From Diploscapter coronatus (Eukaryota > Nematoda > Chromadorea > Rhabditida > Rhabditidae): a stretch of DNA of 64,000 nt. Under the pieces are notes generated by a model that was given only the letters and a program-made list of their open reading frames with translations, was not told where the DNA came from and did no database searches. The stretch covers positions 5,471,249 through 5,535,248 of the forward strand of contig OZ038423.1 of the NCBI GenBank assembly GCA_964036155.1, written 5' to 3'. Of the stretch, positions 13,927 to 26,235 are shown piece after piece (position 1 is the stretch's first letter; every line of letters starts with the position of its first letter). Both the position numbers and the translations under genes were made by a program.

Positions 13927-14736
13927 GCTATTCTGCTTCTTATTGAATATCTGCCGATGAAGAAGTCACTGAAGCATTAGGACCGCCTAATAAAGTAATA
14001 TTTAGTATAAAATTTCAAAGCGAATAAAATTGCTCCGCCTTTTAATACAAAAAGAAAAAAGGGCTTTATTGGTGAATATTTCGTAAATAACACTGATTCG
14101 AAAATTCGAAAGCTAACAGTAATAATTGAAATTTTGAGTTATTTTGACAGATGAACTGATTCTTGATGTGTCGATAATTATAATCCAAAATAATATGAAA
14201 ATGTAATCGATAAATCTATGATTTTTAGAAAGACTATTGATTGATGGCATGAAATGGTGAGAGAGTGACTTGTATGAATGTGCCATAATACACCATTCAC
14301 CAATTGGCGGAAAGACATCTATGCAACGCAAGGTTCAAAATGTCACTGTATATTTCATGCATTTGAATGTTTGATCAGAATCAAATTTATTAGTTATCAT
14401 TTTTATGTCTGGGTTTAATACAACACCACTGCTTTAATTTATAATAGATAAATAGTAAGCTAGTAGTCTATATGGTATGACAAGGTCGCCAATTGTTTTC
14501 TCAATCCGTAGCAGTAATACCAAGTATGTAATTGTGTAATTAATTTTACATAATAATAGTTATAGTAGGTCAAGATACTTTTCAATAGAGATATTAAAAA
14601 TCTTGTAGTCAAAATAATATAGTTGAAGTAATTGTTTAATTAAATCAGGACGATTAAGTAGAGAATCTCGAGTCTGTTTACGTATATCGGAACCAGATGT
14701 GGTATGATACATATTTCTCGCTGAAAAATTAGATAG
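13927..14736. other. intergenic, nothing recognised
   Basis: Likely 5' region of the 13-exon gene. A CGGCAG acceptor-like site 25-30 nt before its ATG could receive a spliced leader. A minus-strand frame at 14113-14331 has no support. Confidence 0.4.
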
Positions 14737-14922
14737 TCTCAGCGAAAATTGTGCCTATCCGAGTCAATCCGGACGGATGTCGGCACTTTTTTGCCGACCA
14801 ATGCCAATCCGCTCGGATCCGTGTTGGTCGGTAATTTTTATCTAGTAAAACTGCCGACCGACTCGGGTCAAATTGCCGATATCCATCCGGATTGGCTCGA
14901 ATAGGTACAATTTTCGCTGAGA
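14737..14922. repeat. palindromic MITE-like element
   Basis: Near-palindrome: the left arm from TCTCAGCGAAAATTG pairs with the right arm ending CAATTTTCGCTGAGA. A second, inner inverted pair is built on GCCGACCAA/TTGGTCGG. There is no coding capacity. Superfamily not assigned. Confidence 0.75.
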
Positions 14923-16097
14923 ATGTAAATTAAAATCTATAATAACAATATAGCTCAAAAGGAGATTAAAAAACAGCAAAGTGCTGTTGTATTATTAAAC
15001 ATAATAAAAACGAGCCTCGGCTGCGCATTATTTTCAAATTTTAATCCTGATTATTTCATTAAAACTGGATTTATGAGCAAATAAAATATCAAGTATTGTC
15101 CAAATCTTTGAGCATCATTAACTTACACTTCATTTGATAACGTATCTCGTTGCTAATTGCTTTGTCTACACCATAAACATGTTGCAAATCATGTGTTAGA
15201 TTTTCGATGAATACATTCCGATCGTAGGAATTAAATTCGTATATTTTATATTCGTGAAGATGATCGTTGAATCCACAATACCTAATTTGATTAAACTATT
15301 TATCACATACAGCATTCACTTATTATCTATTCCGGAAATTTCTAGATCAATTATTCATGTTTAGTGGCGATCGTGCCACTTTTAGGGTTAAAAATCATGA
15401 AATTTTCACTATTGCGCAATCGAATGCCAGTGATCGCTTTAAGTAGGTAAACAGCCCTTCTATTATGGTATATATTTCGCCTGAAGTATCAATGTTGCTA
15501 ATATCAGACTTCTATCACTAGATTTGGATATTAATTTTTCAATTAGGGGCGTCATAGCACCAAATAACGAGAAAAATGACGAAATTTAATCAAAATGGAC
15601 TACTTCAAGACAGCTGGTCATTCAAAAAGACCCATCAGCCCCTCGATCATTGCCAGTATCTCATCTGTTTAATCAGTTCTACAAATATCATAGTCCGATT
15701 ACAAGATCTAGATATGCCTAGCTGAGTTATGGGAAACGACCGGACCAAACCAACATATGACTGCAAAATATGGCATTCACCCCCACCGAATGGCTCGAAA
15801 ACTGCAAAATCGATATGCTAATTAGTTCAATTATCTTCTACATTTAATTTCCTTCAATTTCATGTATGATTTCCCTAGGTACTAAATTTCTACTTGTCTC
15901 CAGCAGTATTCTCTAGAATTACTATAGAAGTTCATGAGATCTGACAGAAATGGAGGTTTTTGAGATGTCTGATTATAGAAATACATCATAAATACCCCAA
16001 ATCGCCTGTCAAAATGAACCACTCTATCATGTCTTACTATTTCTCAAGTCTATAGGTCAATACATCCATCTCTGGAGTCACTAGGCTCGCTCATGTA
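14923..16097. other. non-coding AT-rich stretch
   Basis: No open frame with a family motif, and no inverted repeat recognised by eye. It is intergenic sequence between two repeat elements. Confidence 0.4.
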
Positions 16098-17137
16098 CAG
16101 GGCATCTCAAGTTTATCTCCCTATTTTACTTTTTGAATAACTTCTTTTTTATTTTTCATCCAAATTGAGTAAGGTTTTTTGCATGGTACTCTCCTTATCT
16201 TATGGTTTTGTTTGGTACAACTCTTGAGTCAAAACCAATTACCCATACCGATAAAACCATCTGTTTTTTTTTCAAAAGTTAATTTTTGATATCTAAGAAA
16301 ATTTCAAAAATTCATATCTTCCTTATTTCTGAACCAAATTGAATGATTATTTTTTTTATTTTGTAGATATTGAATAGGAGAATAAAGTAAAAATGTAAAA
16401 GAACATTTTTTAGAAATTATTCTTGGCGGGAAAAATTCCCCGAAGTTACCCTATATACCCGTACTTTATTTACAAGTGAAATGTGAGTTAAGATCGGAAT
16501 TTTTCATAGAATCTTGTAGAACTCTTCAAGCTGATCAACTTTTGTTCCAGAACTTATTCTCAAATGTGCACACACAGGAAGATATGATTTTTTGAAAATT
16601 TGCACTAAAAAAGCATAATGCTGAATTTGGTCGTCAAACTTCAACAAATTCTGAAGCCCCAACGGTAATGATTTGGGGGTTGCTCTAATAATGAAAGTTG
16701 TTCATCGTGTCATTCTACATAACATACTGGAAGGAATAATTTTTCCGACGTTATTTATGCGTAAACCTAGGACATTGTCAAAAGTCTTTAGTCAAGACGC
16801 GAAAAACGCGCATTTCTGCATAAATTGGTATTCAAAAGTTCTTATTTTTTACCTGATAATCTAGAGGCCAAATGCTATTGAATAAAAAAAGAATCATCGA
16901 ATTTGGTTCAGGAATAAGAAAGTTATGAATTTTTGAACATTTTTTTAGCCCCAAAAAATTTGCTTCACCAAAAACAGGTGGTTTTCTGGGTATGGGTAAT
17001 TGGTTTCGACCCAAAAGTTATACCAGACAAAACCCTAACGTAGGGAGAGTACCATGCAAAAAACCGAACTCAATTTTGATAAAAAATAAAAAAGTTATTC
17101 AAAAAATAAATTGGGTAGATAAACTTGAAACACCCTG
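16098..17137. mobile_element. foldback element with long inverted repeats, TA-flanked (copy 1)
   Basis: Terminal inverted repeats of at least about 180 bp begin CAGGGCATCTCAAG and end CTTGAAACACCCTG, each flanked by TA (16096-16097, 17138-17139), as for Tc1/mariner-type insertions. Within the arms the block ACCAATTACCCATACC recurs inverted. No transposase reading frame, so it is a non-autonomous foldback. A shorter relative lies at 19554-20243. Confidence 0.8.
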
Positions 17138-17216
17138 TATATTTCATCCCGATTCGAATACTTTTGCTGTTGTTCGGTCCGCTATTTCTTTATCCGATTT
17201 TTTAATAGAGCTTCTC

Positions 17217-18003
17217 TTAAGTTTATTACATATTGCATCAATTCTAATTTTTATTCAATTTTCGGCACTTAGTAACAGTTTCCGTCACCTATTTTACATA
17301 CACATGAGATTTATCTCTTGATATAATCTATACAAAGAAAGAATCATGAGAAATAGTGAAGAAGAGAGAAAATTTTATGAATCGGAATGGTCGGAATGGT
17401 CTAAATATTTTACAAGAAGAATGGATTAACAACATTGTTGATGAGAACTAAAGATAACAACTTGCTAAATTATGACTGCAGAACTATCAAAACTACGGAA
17501 ATTTGCGTAATATGGCCAAGTTGTCTCAACTTTATTCCTTTATAGGTAACGAATTCAAATGCCCAAATTAGCGTTAGCGATTCTTGGTCAGAATTTCGTT
17601 TCCAAAATAAAAAAAAAAATGTTTTTTTTACTGTAAAATATGAGGTTTAGATGATAGTCTATATTCATAAAGTTTCCTTTCAATTAATTGCACAAAATTT
17701 TCGTAATGAGGAGTCTTAAGGTTCTCTTTCAAACACGAATTTCCAAGCCTAAAAATCCTAACTTTCTTCCTTTATGAATAACATGCTTTGACACTTTGAC
17801 ACATGATACAGTATCGGACAAAAATATTGGACCTTCTTTAATTAGTTTCCGATATTGCTCAGCATCTTGCATTGGACAGATTGAATTGGAATTTTTCTCA
17901 AATAAAAGGAACATGAAAATATATCCAGATAGGCCAAATTTCATCCTGATCAGATCAGTTCCAAGGGCTAGGCAATATCGAAACCTAAACTAGGGTGATC
18001 CAA
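17217..18003. repeat. diverged duplication of 48139-48905
   Basis: Same-orientation copy of the segment near 48.1-48.9 kb, clearly alignable by eye over about 770 bp with many substitutions. It includes the left end of the small Tc1-like MITE at 17809. The short minus-strand frames found in both copies span this MITE and are not taken as genes. Confidence 0.75.
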
Positions 18004-18021
18004 TACTTTTATCCGCTATTG
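17809..18021. mobile_element. Tc1-like MITE
   Basis: 213-bp element with TIRs CAGTATCGGACAAAAATATT and (inverted) AATACTTTTATCCGCTATTG, flanked by TA. The CAGTnnCGGACAAAA end is typical of Tc1-like transposons. No coding sequence. Confidence 0.8.
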
Positions 18022-18362
18022 TAAGTCGTGTTTTTCAAAAAAAATATCTTACCTATGAAGTTTCAATTCGCAACGGTGGACAGAATACCATAGAATAGTC
18101 TTGAAAATCGATGCGTTTTAAAAAATTAAAGAAAAGAGGGTTTATATCGAGAGAAGTCAGGCCAATTTTGGAAATTGATAATCATGGGAAAATTGGGTAC
18201 GAGTATGGTCTGTGGGTTAACCAAAGCAGAATGTCTTTTAGAACCTCGAAAATGACTATGTCTTTTAGAACCTCGAAAATGACTAATGGAAACAAAGTTG
18301 TTTCCATTTCAGTGCGACTTATTTTCTGCTATCGTTCCCATTTTATCATCCATCTCAAGTGA

Positions 18363-18997
18363 AATTGACTATGATCAGTCAAATTAGACCTAAGAAACGC
18401 GATCGTCAGAAAGCTCTTGCGACCTATCCCCTATAATTTCCTTTCGTCTGACAAAGTGTTCCCTAGGTCTAACTTTATTTGAGTTTAAAAAGTAGTTTCG
18501 CGTTATTTTTTTCATTTATTCAGAAACCTCGGAATAAAATAATAAAAATGATATTTTTTCTACTTCAAACAATGGATCCGGGTGTTTAAAAAATCTTCAA
18601 AACGAACTAATCTCGACCTAATTAATCTCTCAAATTTAAGCCTCGAACAGAATTCAGACTTGCCAAATTTTCTCAGGGTTGAAGTCAGATTCCGTTATTT
18701 TTAAATAACAAGAATTTGTACTCGAAATTGAGTTAGAGTTCAAATTTAAATTAAAGTCATAGGAGCACCAATTTCATATCGTAGCATTGAGATTATGCTT
18801 CTCTATCCCACAAGAGTGTCATCCTTTCCAATTTTTGAAAATATTATGAATATATGAGCTGGATGTTGAACTTTCTTTTGAAGCAAATTCTTTCAATATA
18901 GGTTTCTATTGCGACATATCAAATAACTATTCTGTAACAGTAATTCTTCCGAATAAAAAATTGATCTGCCGTAACAATTTTATACTTCATACGGGGT
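18363..18997. other. non-coding stretch
   Basis: No gene recognised. A tandem of a 33-bp unit (ATGTCTTTTAGAACCTCGAA...) lies just upstream at about 18230-18290. The rest is AT-rich unique sequence. Confidence 0.4.
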
Positions 18998-19116
18998 GTC
19001 TATTAATTATCTATGACGCTCTTCAAACCACCATCAGGGCCGGGCGGAATTTGGAATTTTGCTTTTCGGAATTCCGCCCGGCCCTGACCACCATAGATAA
19101 TTAATGAACACCCTGT
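18998..19116. mobile_element. inverted-repeat MITE interrupted by a smaller MITE
   Basis: Outer arms GGTGTCTATTAATTATCTATG and the inverted CATAGATAATTAATGAACACC enclose the 52-bp hAT-like hairpin at 19035-19086. No coding capacity. Confidence 0.7.
19035..19086. mobile_element. 52-bp hAT-like hairpin MITE with 8-bp target duplication
   Basis: Ends CAGGGCCGGGCGGAATT and AATTCCGCCCGGCCCTG are perfect inverted repeats. The element is bounded by a perfect 8-bp duplication ACCACCAT (19027-19034 and 19087-19094), as made by hAT transposases. Confidence 0.88.
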
Positions 19117-19553
19117 AATAGAATTTTACAGACTATATCTCTATGCTAGTTTTTCGCTTATATCGAAATATATTGATTGTTTATCATTGATAAATATATT
19201 TATTTATACGACGAATTATAATTCATTTACTACATTATTTTATGAAGTTCGAAATCAACAACATATTGTATTTATTAAGGCGTTAGTATGTTAATCACGC
19301 TTAAATGGTAATAACATTATTCCAAATTGACGAGACATTTGCCTGTGTAATTCGCGTCACTCGTGAACGACTGCGTGGTGTTTCTTTCTGCTTTCTCGCT
19401 GAAGCATACAACCTCTTTATTGTGCAATCTGATGTAAGAGAAAATGAGAAGGAGTAACGATAATATCCGAGTGACGCGAATCCATATTTACTGTTTATGG
19501 GCCCTTTCCGTAACATTTTACTCATCTGAAATTCGCTCAGAAAATGTATTGTA

Positions 19554-20243
19554 CAGAGTGTTTCAAGTTTATCTTCCTATCTTATTTTTTGAATAACTTT
19601 TAATTTTTGACCCAAATTGAGTACGGTTTTTTAAATGGTACTCTTCCTACGTTATAATTTTATTTGGTATAACTCTCGAGTCGAAACCAATTACCCATGC
19701 CCATAAAACTACCTGCTTTTTGAAAAGCTAATTTTTGATATCTAAGAAAATTTGCAAAAATTCATAGTTCCTTGTGTGTGCAGTCTAAAAAAAGTTCTGG
19801 AACAAAAGTTGATCAACTTGAAGAGTTCTACAAGATTTTATGGAAAACTCCGATGTTAACCCACATTACCTTTGTAAACACAGTACGGGTATATAGGGTA
19901 ACTTCGGGTAATTTTTTCCCACTAAAATTAATTTCTAAAAATTTTCTTTATATTTTTATTTTATCCTCCTACCCAAGATTTATAAAATAAAAAAGAGTCA
20001 TTCAATTTGGTCCAGAAATAAGGAAGTTATGGATTTTTGAATATTTTCTTAGATATCAAAAATTAGCTTTTCAAAAAAAAAACAGATGGTTTTATCGGTA
20101 TGGGTAATTGGTTTCGACTCGAGAGTTATACCAAATAAAATTATAACGTAGGAAGAGTACCATGTAAAAAATCGTACTCAATTTGGGTCAAAAATAAAAA
20201 GCTATTTAAAAATAAGATAGGAAGATAAACTTGAAACATCCTG
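19554..20243. mobile_element. foldback element with long inverted repeats, TA-flanked (copy 2)
   Basis: Same family as 16098-17137 but 690 bp. It begins CAGAGTGTTTCAAGTTTATC and ends GATAAACTTGAAACATCCTG, with TA at 19552-19553 and 20244-20245. No coding sequence. Confidence 0.8.
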
Positions 20244-20599
20244 TACATTTAGAAATTACTTTATGGTGAGAATATGCAACAAACTTCGCAGAATAAGTTA
20301 ACATCTGAAGTTCTTTTATTTCCCTGTTTGATAATTTTAAGTAAGTTTATAGTTTTTATTAAAATAATTTTTGCTATTTTTTTAACAAATCTTTTTTCAT
20401 TCAATTATCCTTCTTCAAATGATAGAATTTTTTTTGTTTAATGCTAATACTTTAATATTGTGTTTTAGCCATAAAAAGGTTGTATTTTTAATTCTGCTAT
20501 AATTTTATTATTACTAATAATAAGTAGTTTTCAACCAAATTATTATATTTCTAATCGATGCAATGTGACAGGATTGGAAGGTAAGATGCAAGAATTTAA

Positions 20600-22482
20600 A
20601 ACAGATTCTCCCTAATTTTTGAAACTATCCGGATCAGAGATTTCAAATTCGTTTTTGAAGGGATTTCTGAGTGTTTTCTATCTATATTCGACTTGGAGAA
20701 TACGGTTTTGGGGCTTTTTCCCAGAGTTTTCAAGTCTAGGTTCGGGTATCGGGTCCGGGGGTCAAATTTCAAAAGTCATCCCGACATCCCAAAACCTATA
20801 TCAGATTGTTCAGTTCGACGAGCTGAGTCGATTGGTGCAAATATTTTCCGAATCCGACTTTATTATCACAAGTTAAGCTAAAAACAGTGCAAAAATATGG
20901 GTTCCTTAATAAAAAAAATTGACTTTTCTCACATTTGTTTCTGCGTATTACCTCTCAGTTTTTTCACACAATAATCTATGAGTTCTGTTCATTCTATTCA
21001 TATCGAAAAACTCGGAATTGAATCAGGCCAATTGACCGAAAAATGGTCTGAAGTTGAGCCGGAAAAATCGGATTTTCAAAAATGCGTATGAAAAAATCAA
21101 AATATATAGCAATCGATAGAGCTCATGAAACTGAGCAACTTTTGTCAAGACACCTCATGGTTATCTATTATGGTATGGGAGTGGTACCTCAAAAACCAAA
21201 GTTTAATGTCAATTTTCAAGAAAATGATACGAGAATATTTTCATAGGTAGTCTACCAATATTTGGGCTCAAATTGAAGCTAGAGACGTCTATTATTTATT
21301 CCCATTCAATTTAGAGTCGAACAATACCAAACATGGTATAGTACCAAATGGTAGCGACCCATATGGTCAAGTTACCATTTGATAGCAAATACCCATCATG
21401 TTATATATCAATCGAAAGCCCTTATCGAACTGAATAATATTCTGAAAACCGCTTGAAAAACAGATCAGTCTATCGTCTTTTATGGTCATTTGAAAATACC
21501 CCATTTTTGATTATTTTCGGCAGGTGGTTATAGTTAATGCAATGATGGTATAATGAAACCATCTGTTGAAATGGACTCAAATATTACTCTCCAGTCAATT
21601 TCGAATCGATTGATACCCATTTTGGTATAGTATCACTCGGGTGCCATATGGGTGGTATACCATGGACCCATATGGTAACATGGTAAAGTGATAGCACTGT
21701 ATTCTAGGAAGCAAAAATGAAGTATTGCCCTTCAGCTGCTATATTCCGAAAAGATTTTTCGAATTCGTTTGATTTTCGAAAAGCTATGATTTTTTGAACA
21801 TTTTTGTCATTTTCATAGTTAGACCCATTCAAACTGCTATACCATGCATATCATAACAGATAATCATGAGGTGTCTTGACAAAAGTTGCTCAGTTTCATG
21901 AGCTCTATCGATTGGTATACATATTTTGGGGTCTAACCCTCAAAATTGAAATTTCGATTTTTGGGTCCCCAACTTTGGGCCCTCATAACTTGGATCAATC
22001 GACCTTTATTTTTGATTTTCTTTTTTCAACAACGCTTTACATCGACTGTAGTTTATCATAGACATGGTTAAAAATATGGTCATCGAACAAAAATTTTCAG
22101 GAGAGCCGATTTTGTGCAAAAAATGTTAGTGCGCACAACACCTATTTTCACTTTGGGACTCCTTCCCGACCAGAGAAAGTGGTTGATCCCCCATAAATAA
22201 TATATCAGAAGAAGCACTCGAATCCACAGATGATCGTCCTTTTTAAATTTCTCGAAAATCTTTTATAGCAAAAAAGTTTTCTTTGTCCCTTCTGATGACC
22301 ATGTTTTTGCCTATGTGGCAAAATTGCAAGTGGGCGTGGCCACGCATGCAAAAAGGGGCGGGGCCTAATTTTCTCATTTTTGTGATCAGTGACCAAGGGG
22401 CTATCCATCCATATGGGCCATATCTCGGTAGAAGGACTTTTGTCCTAATGCAGTCCTTTGCTCGAGTTTTAAAAAGACCGTC
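20600..22482. mobile_element. TTAA-flanked composite element (left end type c, right end type e)
   Basis: The left end AACAGATTCTC follows TTAA at 20596-20599 and matches the ends of the 56300-58476 element. The right end, with the block containing GGGGCGGGGCCTAATTTTCTC, is almost the same as the right end of the 42833-44435 element and stops at TTAA 22483-22486. Between them is GGTACCATATGG-rich sequence shared with the other family members. No transposase frame was seen. Confidence 0.65.
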
Positions 22483-22493
22483 TTAATACTATT

Positions 22494-23199
22494 TAGGGAG
22501 GCCAAGTCTCCCCTTTTTGAGGGAGAGAAAGAATGCATGAACTTTTCCGCCGTTTCAATTATCGTTAATTATCTCGTTAATTAGTCGATAATTTCATGAA
22601 ACCAAGACACAAATTAGGGTAATAAAATACGCCCGAAATGATGGCGTCGTTGGTTTTTCGAAAAAGGCCTTCTGAAGGCATGAACGACGTCGAAACTCGA
22701 CGATACAGGGCCGATCCAAAAACGCTCCAAGCATATTCGGATTCTCCATAGTCGACTTAGTTTGTCTGCATTGAAACTTTGTTAAATTAGGTCGCCGCAA
22801 GCAGCCACATCAGTTCCGAAAATTCCTTTTTTAACGTCGATTTTCGTGCTATTTATTATAATTGTGTATTCCCCACAGTACGCATAAATATGGAGTGAGA
22901 AAAGGGGAAATCGATCGATAATGATAATAATCTATTTTACTATCACTCAGATACCATTTTGAGGGGTTTCACGCCTAATTAGGTTAATTGGTATAAACGC
23001 AGTGCAGTTTCCTTGTCGGAAAAAATTTGGGAAAGCCACTGCAGGAACGAATTGTCGTACAAAAATGGTCATAACTTTTGATAGGATGGACCGTTTTTGA
23101 AAATTTAAAAAGTTTTGAGCTCGTACCGATTTCGGCTATCACAGTGATATCGAATTTACCAAACTCGACTTATTTTGAAAAAACCACTTGGCCTCCCTA
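22494..23199. mobile_element. hAT-like non-autonomous element with 8-bp TSD
   Basis: Ends TAGGGAGGCCAAGT and ACTTGGCCTCCCTA are inverted. The perfect 8-bp duplication ATACTATT lies at 22486-22493 and 23200-23207. There is no open reading frame of note in 706 bp. Confidence 0.85.
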
Positions 23200-23446
23200 A
23201 TACTATTCTTAATATCAAATTAATTAATCATAATTTTAAGTTATTAATGTTTGTACATTCGTCTTAGTCTAATATTTGAATAGAGATAGTACATGTTGGC
23301 ACTCAATAGTTCTTGTGTTATTTTTTTTAAAAATATAAATCATATAATTTATTCGCACACATTTATAATCTATGCTGACTTCAATCTTGAGTTTCAGGAA
23401 TTGTAACTTCCGAAATTATTTCAAAAGGTACACAATAATAAAGAAG

Positions 23447-23904
23447 ATGCCAGGTGGTGATGGAACCAAGAATATGATGAATAAATTGATACAAATTTTA
23501 CGAGAGCAGGGAGTTGAAGAATGGAGAGTCAAATCAATACATGAGCAGGCATTAAGTAAGTATATTTTCATTAGAAGTAATTTTTTAATCTTTGAAATAT
23601 CTTTACTCCTAAAACGAATAATGCTTTTTTTTCCATTATGCAATTAGTATAGGAAAATCGTTGCAATTTCTTGGGTATTCTTTTCACGGAAGATAAATTT
23701 AGAATTAATTTTTTATTTATTGTACTTTTTTGTTGAAATTTAGATGGCACAACTTCACATTCCACAATTCATTCAAAAAAACGAAGAAAATACGAAGAGG
23801 AGGCTTTTAAAAGTCCGTTTATAATGGAAACATTAAAGAAAATGTATTACTATGATTATCTTATATTTCATTTTAATACTTCAATATTTGAAAACAAAGC
23901 ATAA
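23447..23904 (+). CDS. small two-exon gene, 89 residues, function unknown
   Basis: Exons 23447-23555 and 23744-23904 are joined by a canonical GTAAG...TTTAG intron (188 bp) and stay in frame to TAA. The product begins MPGGDGTKNMMNKL and is a charged helical N-terminus, followed by a basic KKRRK cluster at about residues 48-52 and an aromatic C-terminus. AATAAA overlaps the stop (23904-23909), giving a very short 3' end. It stands alone between transposons, which is odd for a single-copy gene, but splice sites and frame argue that it is real. I do not recognise the family. Confidence 0.55.
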
Positions 23905-23962
23905 ATAAATTTTATTATAAGAAAAAATTTTCAACCGAATTTTTTTACCTAACATTCTTCCC

Positions 23963-24223
23963 CAGGGATGTTCGCGGTGCGAAAAAAATCGCACCGCACC
24001 GCACTGCAATAAAAATTTTTCAAACTCTCAATTACAAAGAAAATTTTTTCTAAAGTGCTCAAATAGCCTCTAGATAGCTTCTAAATACATAATTTAATGA
24101 TTTTGAACTGAAATATGCAGTTTTCGTGAGAAAAATGACTTTGAAAAATTATGAATTTTGAAAATCGCACACCGCACCGCAATTTTAACCCTCCTACACC
24201 GCACCGCACCGCGAACATCCCTG
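23963..24223. mobile_element. hAT-like MITE with GGTGCGGTGCG-rich arms, 8-bp TSD
   Basis: TIRs CAGGGATGTTCGCGGTGCG and the inverted CACCGCGAACATCCCTG, with a perfect duplication TTCTTCCC at 23955-23962 and 24224-24231. A degraded relative is at 51583-51819. It abuts the 3' end of the reverse transcriptase relic. Confidence 0.88.
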
Positions 24224-26235
24224 TTCTTCCCTATGTGGAGGGGTCTGCTACATGGGTCCTATCCCTCCACCTCTTTCTATCTCTTGCGTCTCTCTCGCGT
24301 AGTCCCGCATCTGTCATGTCTTTCTTCACGGTGTCAATGTACCGTGTCTTCGGTCTTCCGCGGGGTCGGGTACCATCCAACTCTAGATTCCATGCTGTCC
24401 TTGCAACTTGGTTCGGGTCTTGTCTCAGCACGTGTCCATACCATCTGAGGCGGTACTCTCGCATCTTGTCGACTATTGGTGCGATCCCAAGTTTATTCCT
24501 TATGTCTGTGTTGGGGATCCTGTCGAGTCTTGTGACGCCCAGCGACCATCGTGCCATCTTCATTCTGCCACGCTCATCTTCTGTTCGACCTTCTTGGTTA
24601 CTGGCCATGTCTGCGATCCGTAGAGAGCCACAGGCCGTACTACTGTTCTGTAGATTCTTGACTTGAGCTTGGTTGACATCTTTCTGTCGCAGAGCACTCC
24701 ACTACACTGTCTCCACTTGAGCCATGCCGCGTCTATTCGACCCTTGACGGCACTCAGTGACTCTCCGTCAGCTGAGATTCTGTCGCCCAGATACTTGAAG
24801 TCATTGGCTCTGGGGAGTTTCGTGCCATCGAGTTCGATGTCGCCTGGTGTCCTTGGTTCGAGTTCGAGGTACTCGGTCTTGCTGGTATTCATTCTCAGTC
24901 CGTGCCGTTCGAGTCTTTCTTTCAACTTTTTCAGGTCTTTCTTGAGTTCATCTCTGGTTGATCTTGCGAGCACGATTTCATCTGCGTAGAGCAGAGTCCA
25001 CGGGTGTTCGCCTTGGATGTCTCGGGTGATTCGATCCAAGCACAGGATGAACAGCAGTGGAGATATTGCGCTGCCTTGATGCACACCGACTGTGACTTCG
25101 AATGGCCTTGTAGTGCCGGCCACACTTCGGACTTGACTTCGGCTGTCGGTGTACAGCATCTTCACCTACTTGATATACTCCTCTGGGACTCCAGCATCTC
25201 TGAGACTGTACCATATCAGGTCGTGTGGTACTCGATCGAACGCCTTCTCTAGGTCTACGAAGGCTATGTGCAACGGCAGCTTCTTCTCTCGATACTTCTC
25301 TGCGAGTATTCTCAGTGCGAAGATGGCGTCTGTCGTTCCACAGCCAGGTCTGAACCCTGTCTGGTTGGGTGTTATCTCGACGCATTCCCGTATTCTCGCA
25401 TCGAGTACTCGCTCGAAGATCTTCAGAGTATGTGAGAGGAGTCTGATTGGCCGGTAGTTGTTGCATGTTAGAGTGTCACCTTTGCCCTTCCAGATGGGTA
25501 TCGTTCTGGACTTCTTCCATTCAGCAGGGATTTCGTTGTCTTCGACTATCTTGTTGTAGAGCTTGGTTAGGAACCGTACTCCTTTGTCACCTGCTAGCTT
25601 CCACACTTCTGCCGGTATATCATCTGGGCCAGTGCACTTGCCGATCTTCATCTTGCTCACGGCCATCCTGACTTCCATTTCAGTGATCACAGGCACAGGT
25701 CTGACGTTGGGTGTTCCTCGAGGAATCTGTGGGTGGGGAATTCAGTTGTGGATATCTCTTTATAGTGCTCCCTCCATCTATCCATGATATCTTTGTCCTC
25801 GTACAACACCCTTCCGTCTGCTGCCTTCACGATCCTCACATTGCCGATGTCCCTTGTGTTCGCATGTCTGGCCTTTGCAATTCAGTAGATCTCTCTTTCA
25901 CCCTCTCTTGTTTCCAATCTGCGGTAGAGGTCTTCGAAGTGTTCTTGTTTGGATTTCGCGACTTGTATCCTAGCCTCTTTCTTTCGCAGATTGTAGGTGT
26001 CTTTGTCTTGCTGGGTGCGAGTCTGTCTCCACTGTTTGAAGGCTTCTTTCTTGCTCTTGATAGCTGCTTCGACTTCGTTTGTCCACCACCAAGTCTCTTT
26101 CTTGGTGCGATTTGTGCCTGGTTTCGTCTTCCCGAACCTTTCTCTTGCCACTTTCCGGGACTGCATCTGCGCACTGTTGCCAGTTGACAGCAGCCGAGAC
26201 CGCTGGGTTGATTTCAGGGATTGCAAGATATGTCG
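24224..26235 (-). pseudogene. RTE-like non-LTR retrotransposon, 5'-truncated and inactivated
   Basis: The minus strand encodes a reverse transcriptase with the usual blocks: GPDDIPAEVWK, NNYRPIRLLS, GFRPGCGTTDA, FVDLEKAFDRVP, GVHQGSAISPLLF, the active-site box, and the C-terminal RW.GHVLR..P and GRP..R. Breaks seen: a stop at about 25882, a frameshift near 25730, an in-frame TAG at 25166-25168, and a frameshift near 24570-24605. The active-site box reads YADE rather than YADD. The 5' end stops within the segment before the RT domain at about 26235; no endonuclease domain is present. This is a dead, 5'-truncated insertion. RTE/CR1-type clade by motif order (inference). Confidence 0.9.

Noticed and set aside
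17729..17944. Minus-strand frame similar to one at 48630-48842
   Set aside because: Both frames span the same duplicated repeat and its Tc1-like MITE; similarity follows from the DNA repeat and no family motif is present.
16098..20243. Possible gene in the two TA-flanked foldbacks
   Set aside because: Open frames there are short and coincide with the inverted arms; no transposase motif.
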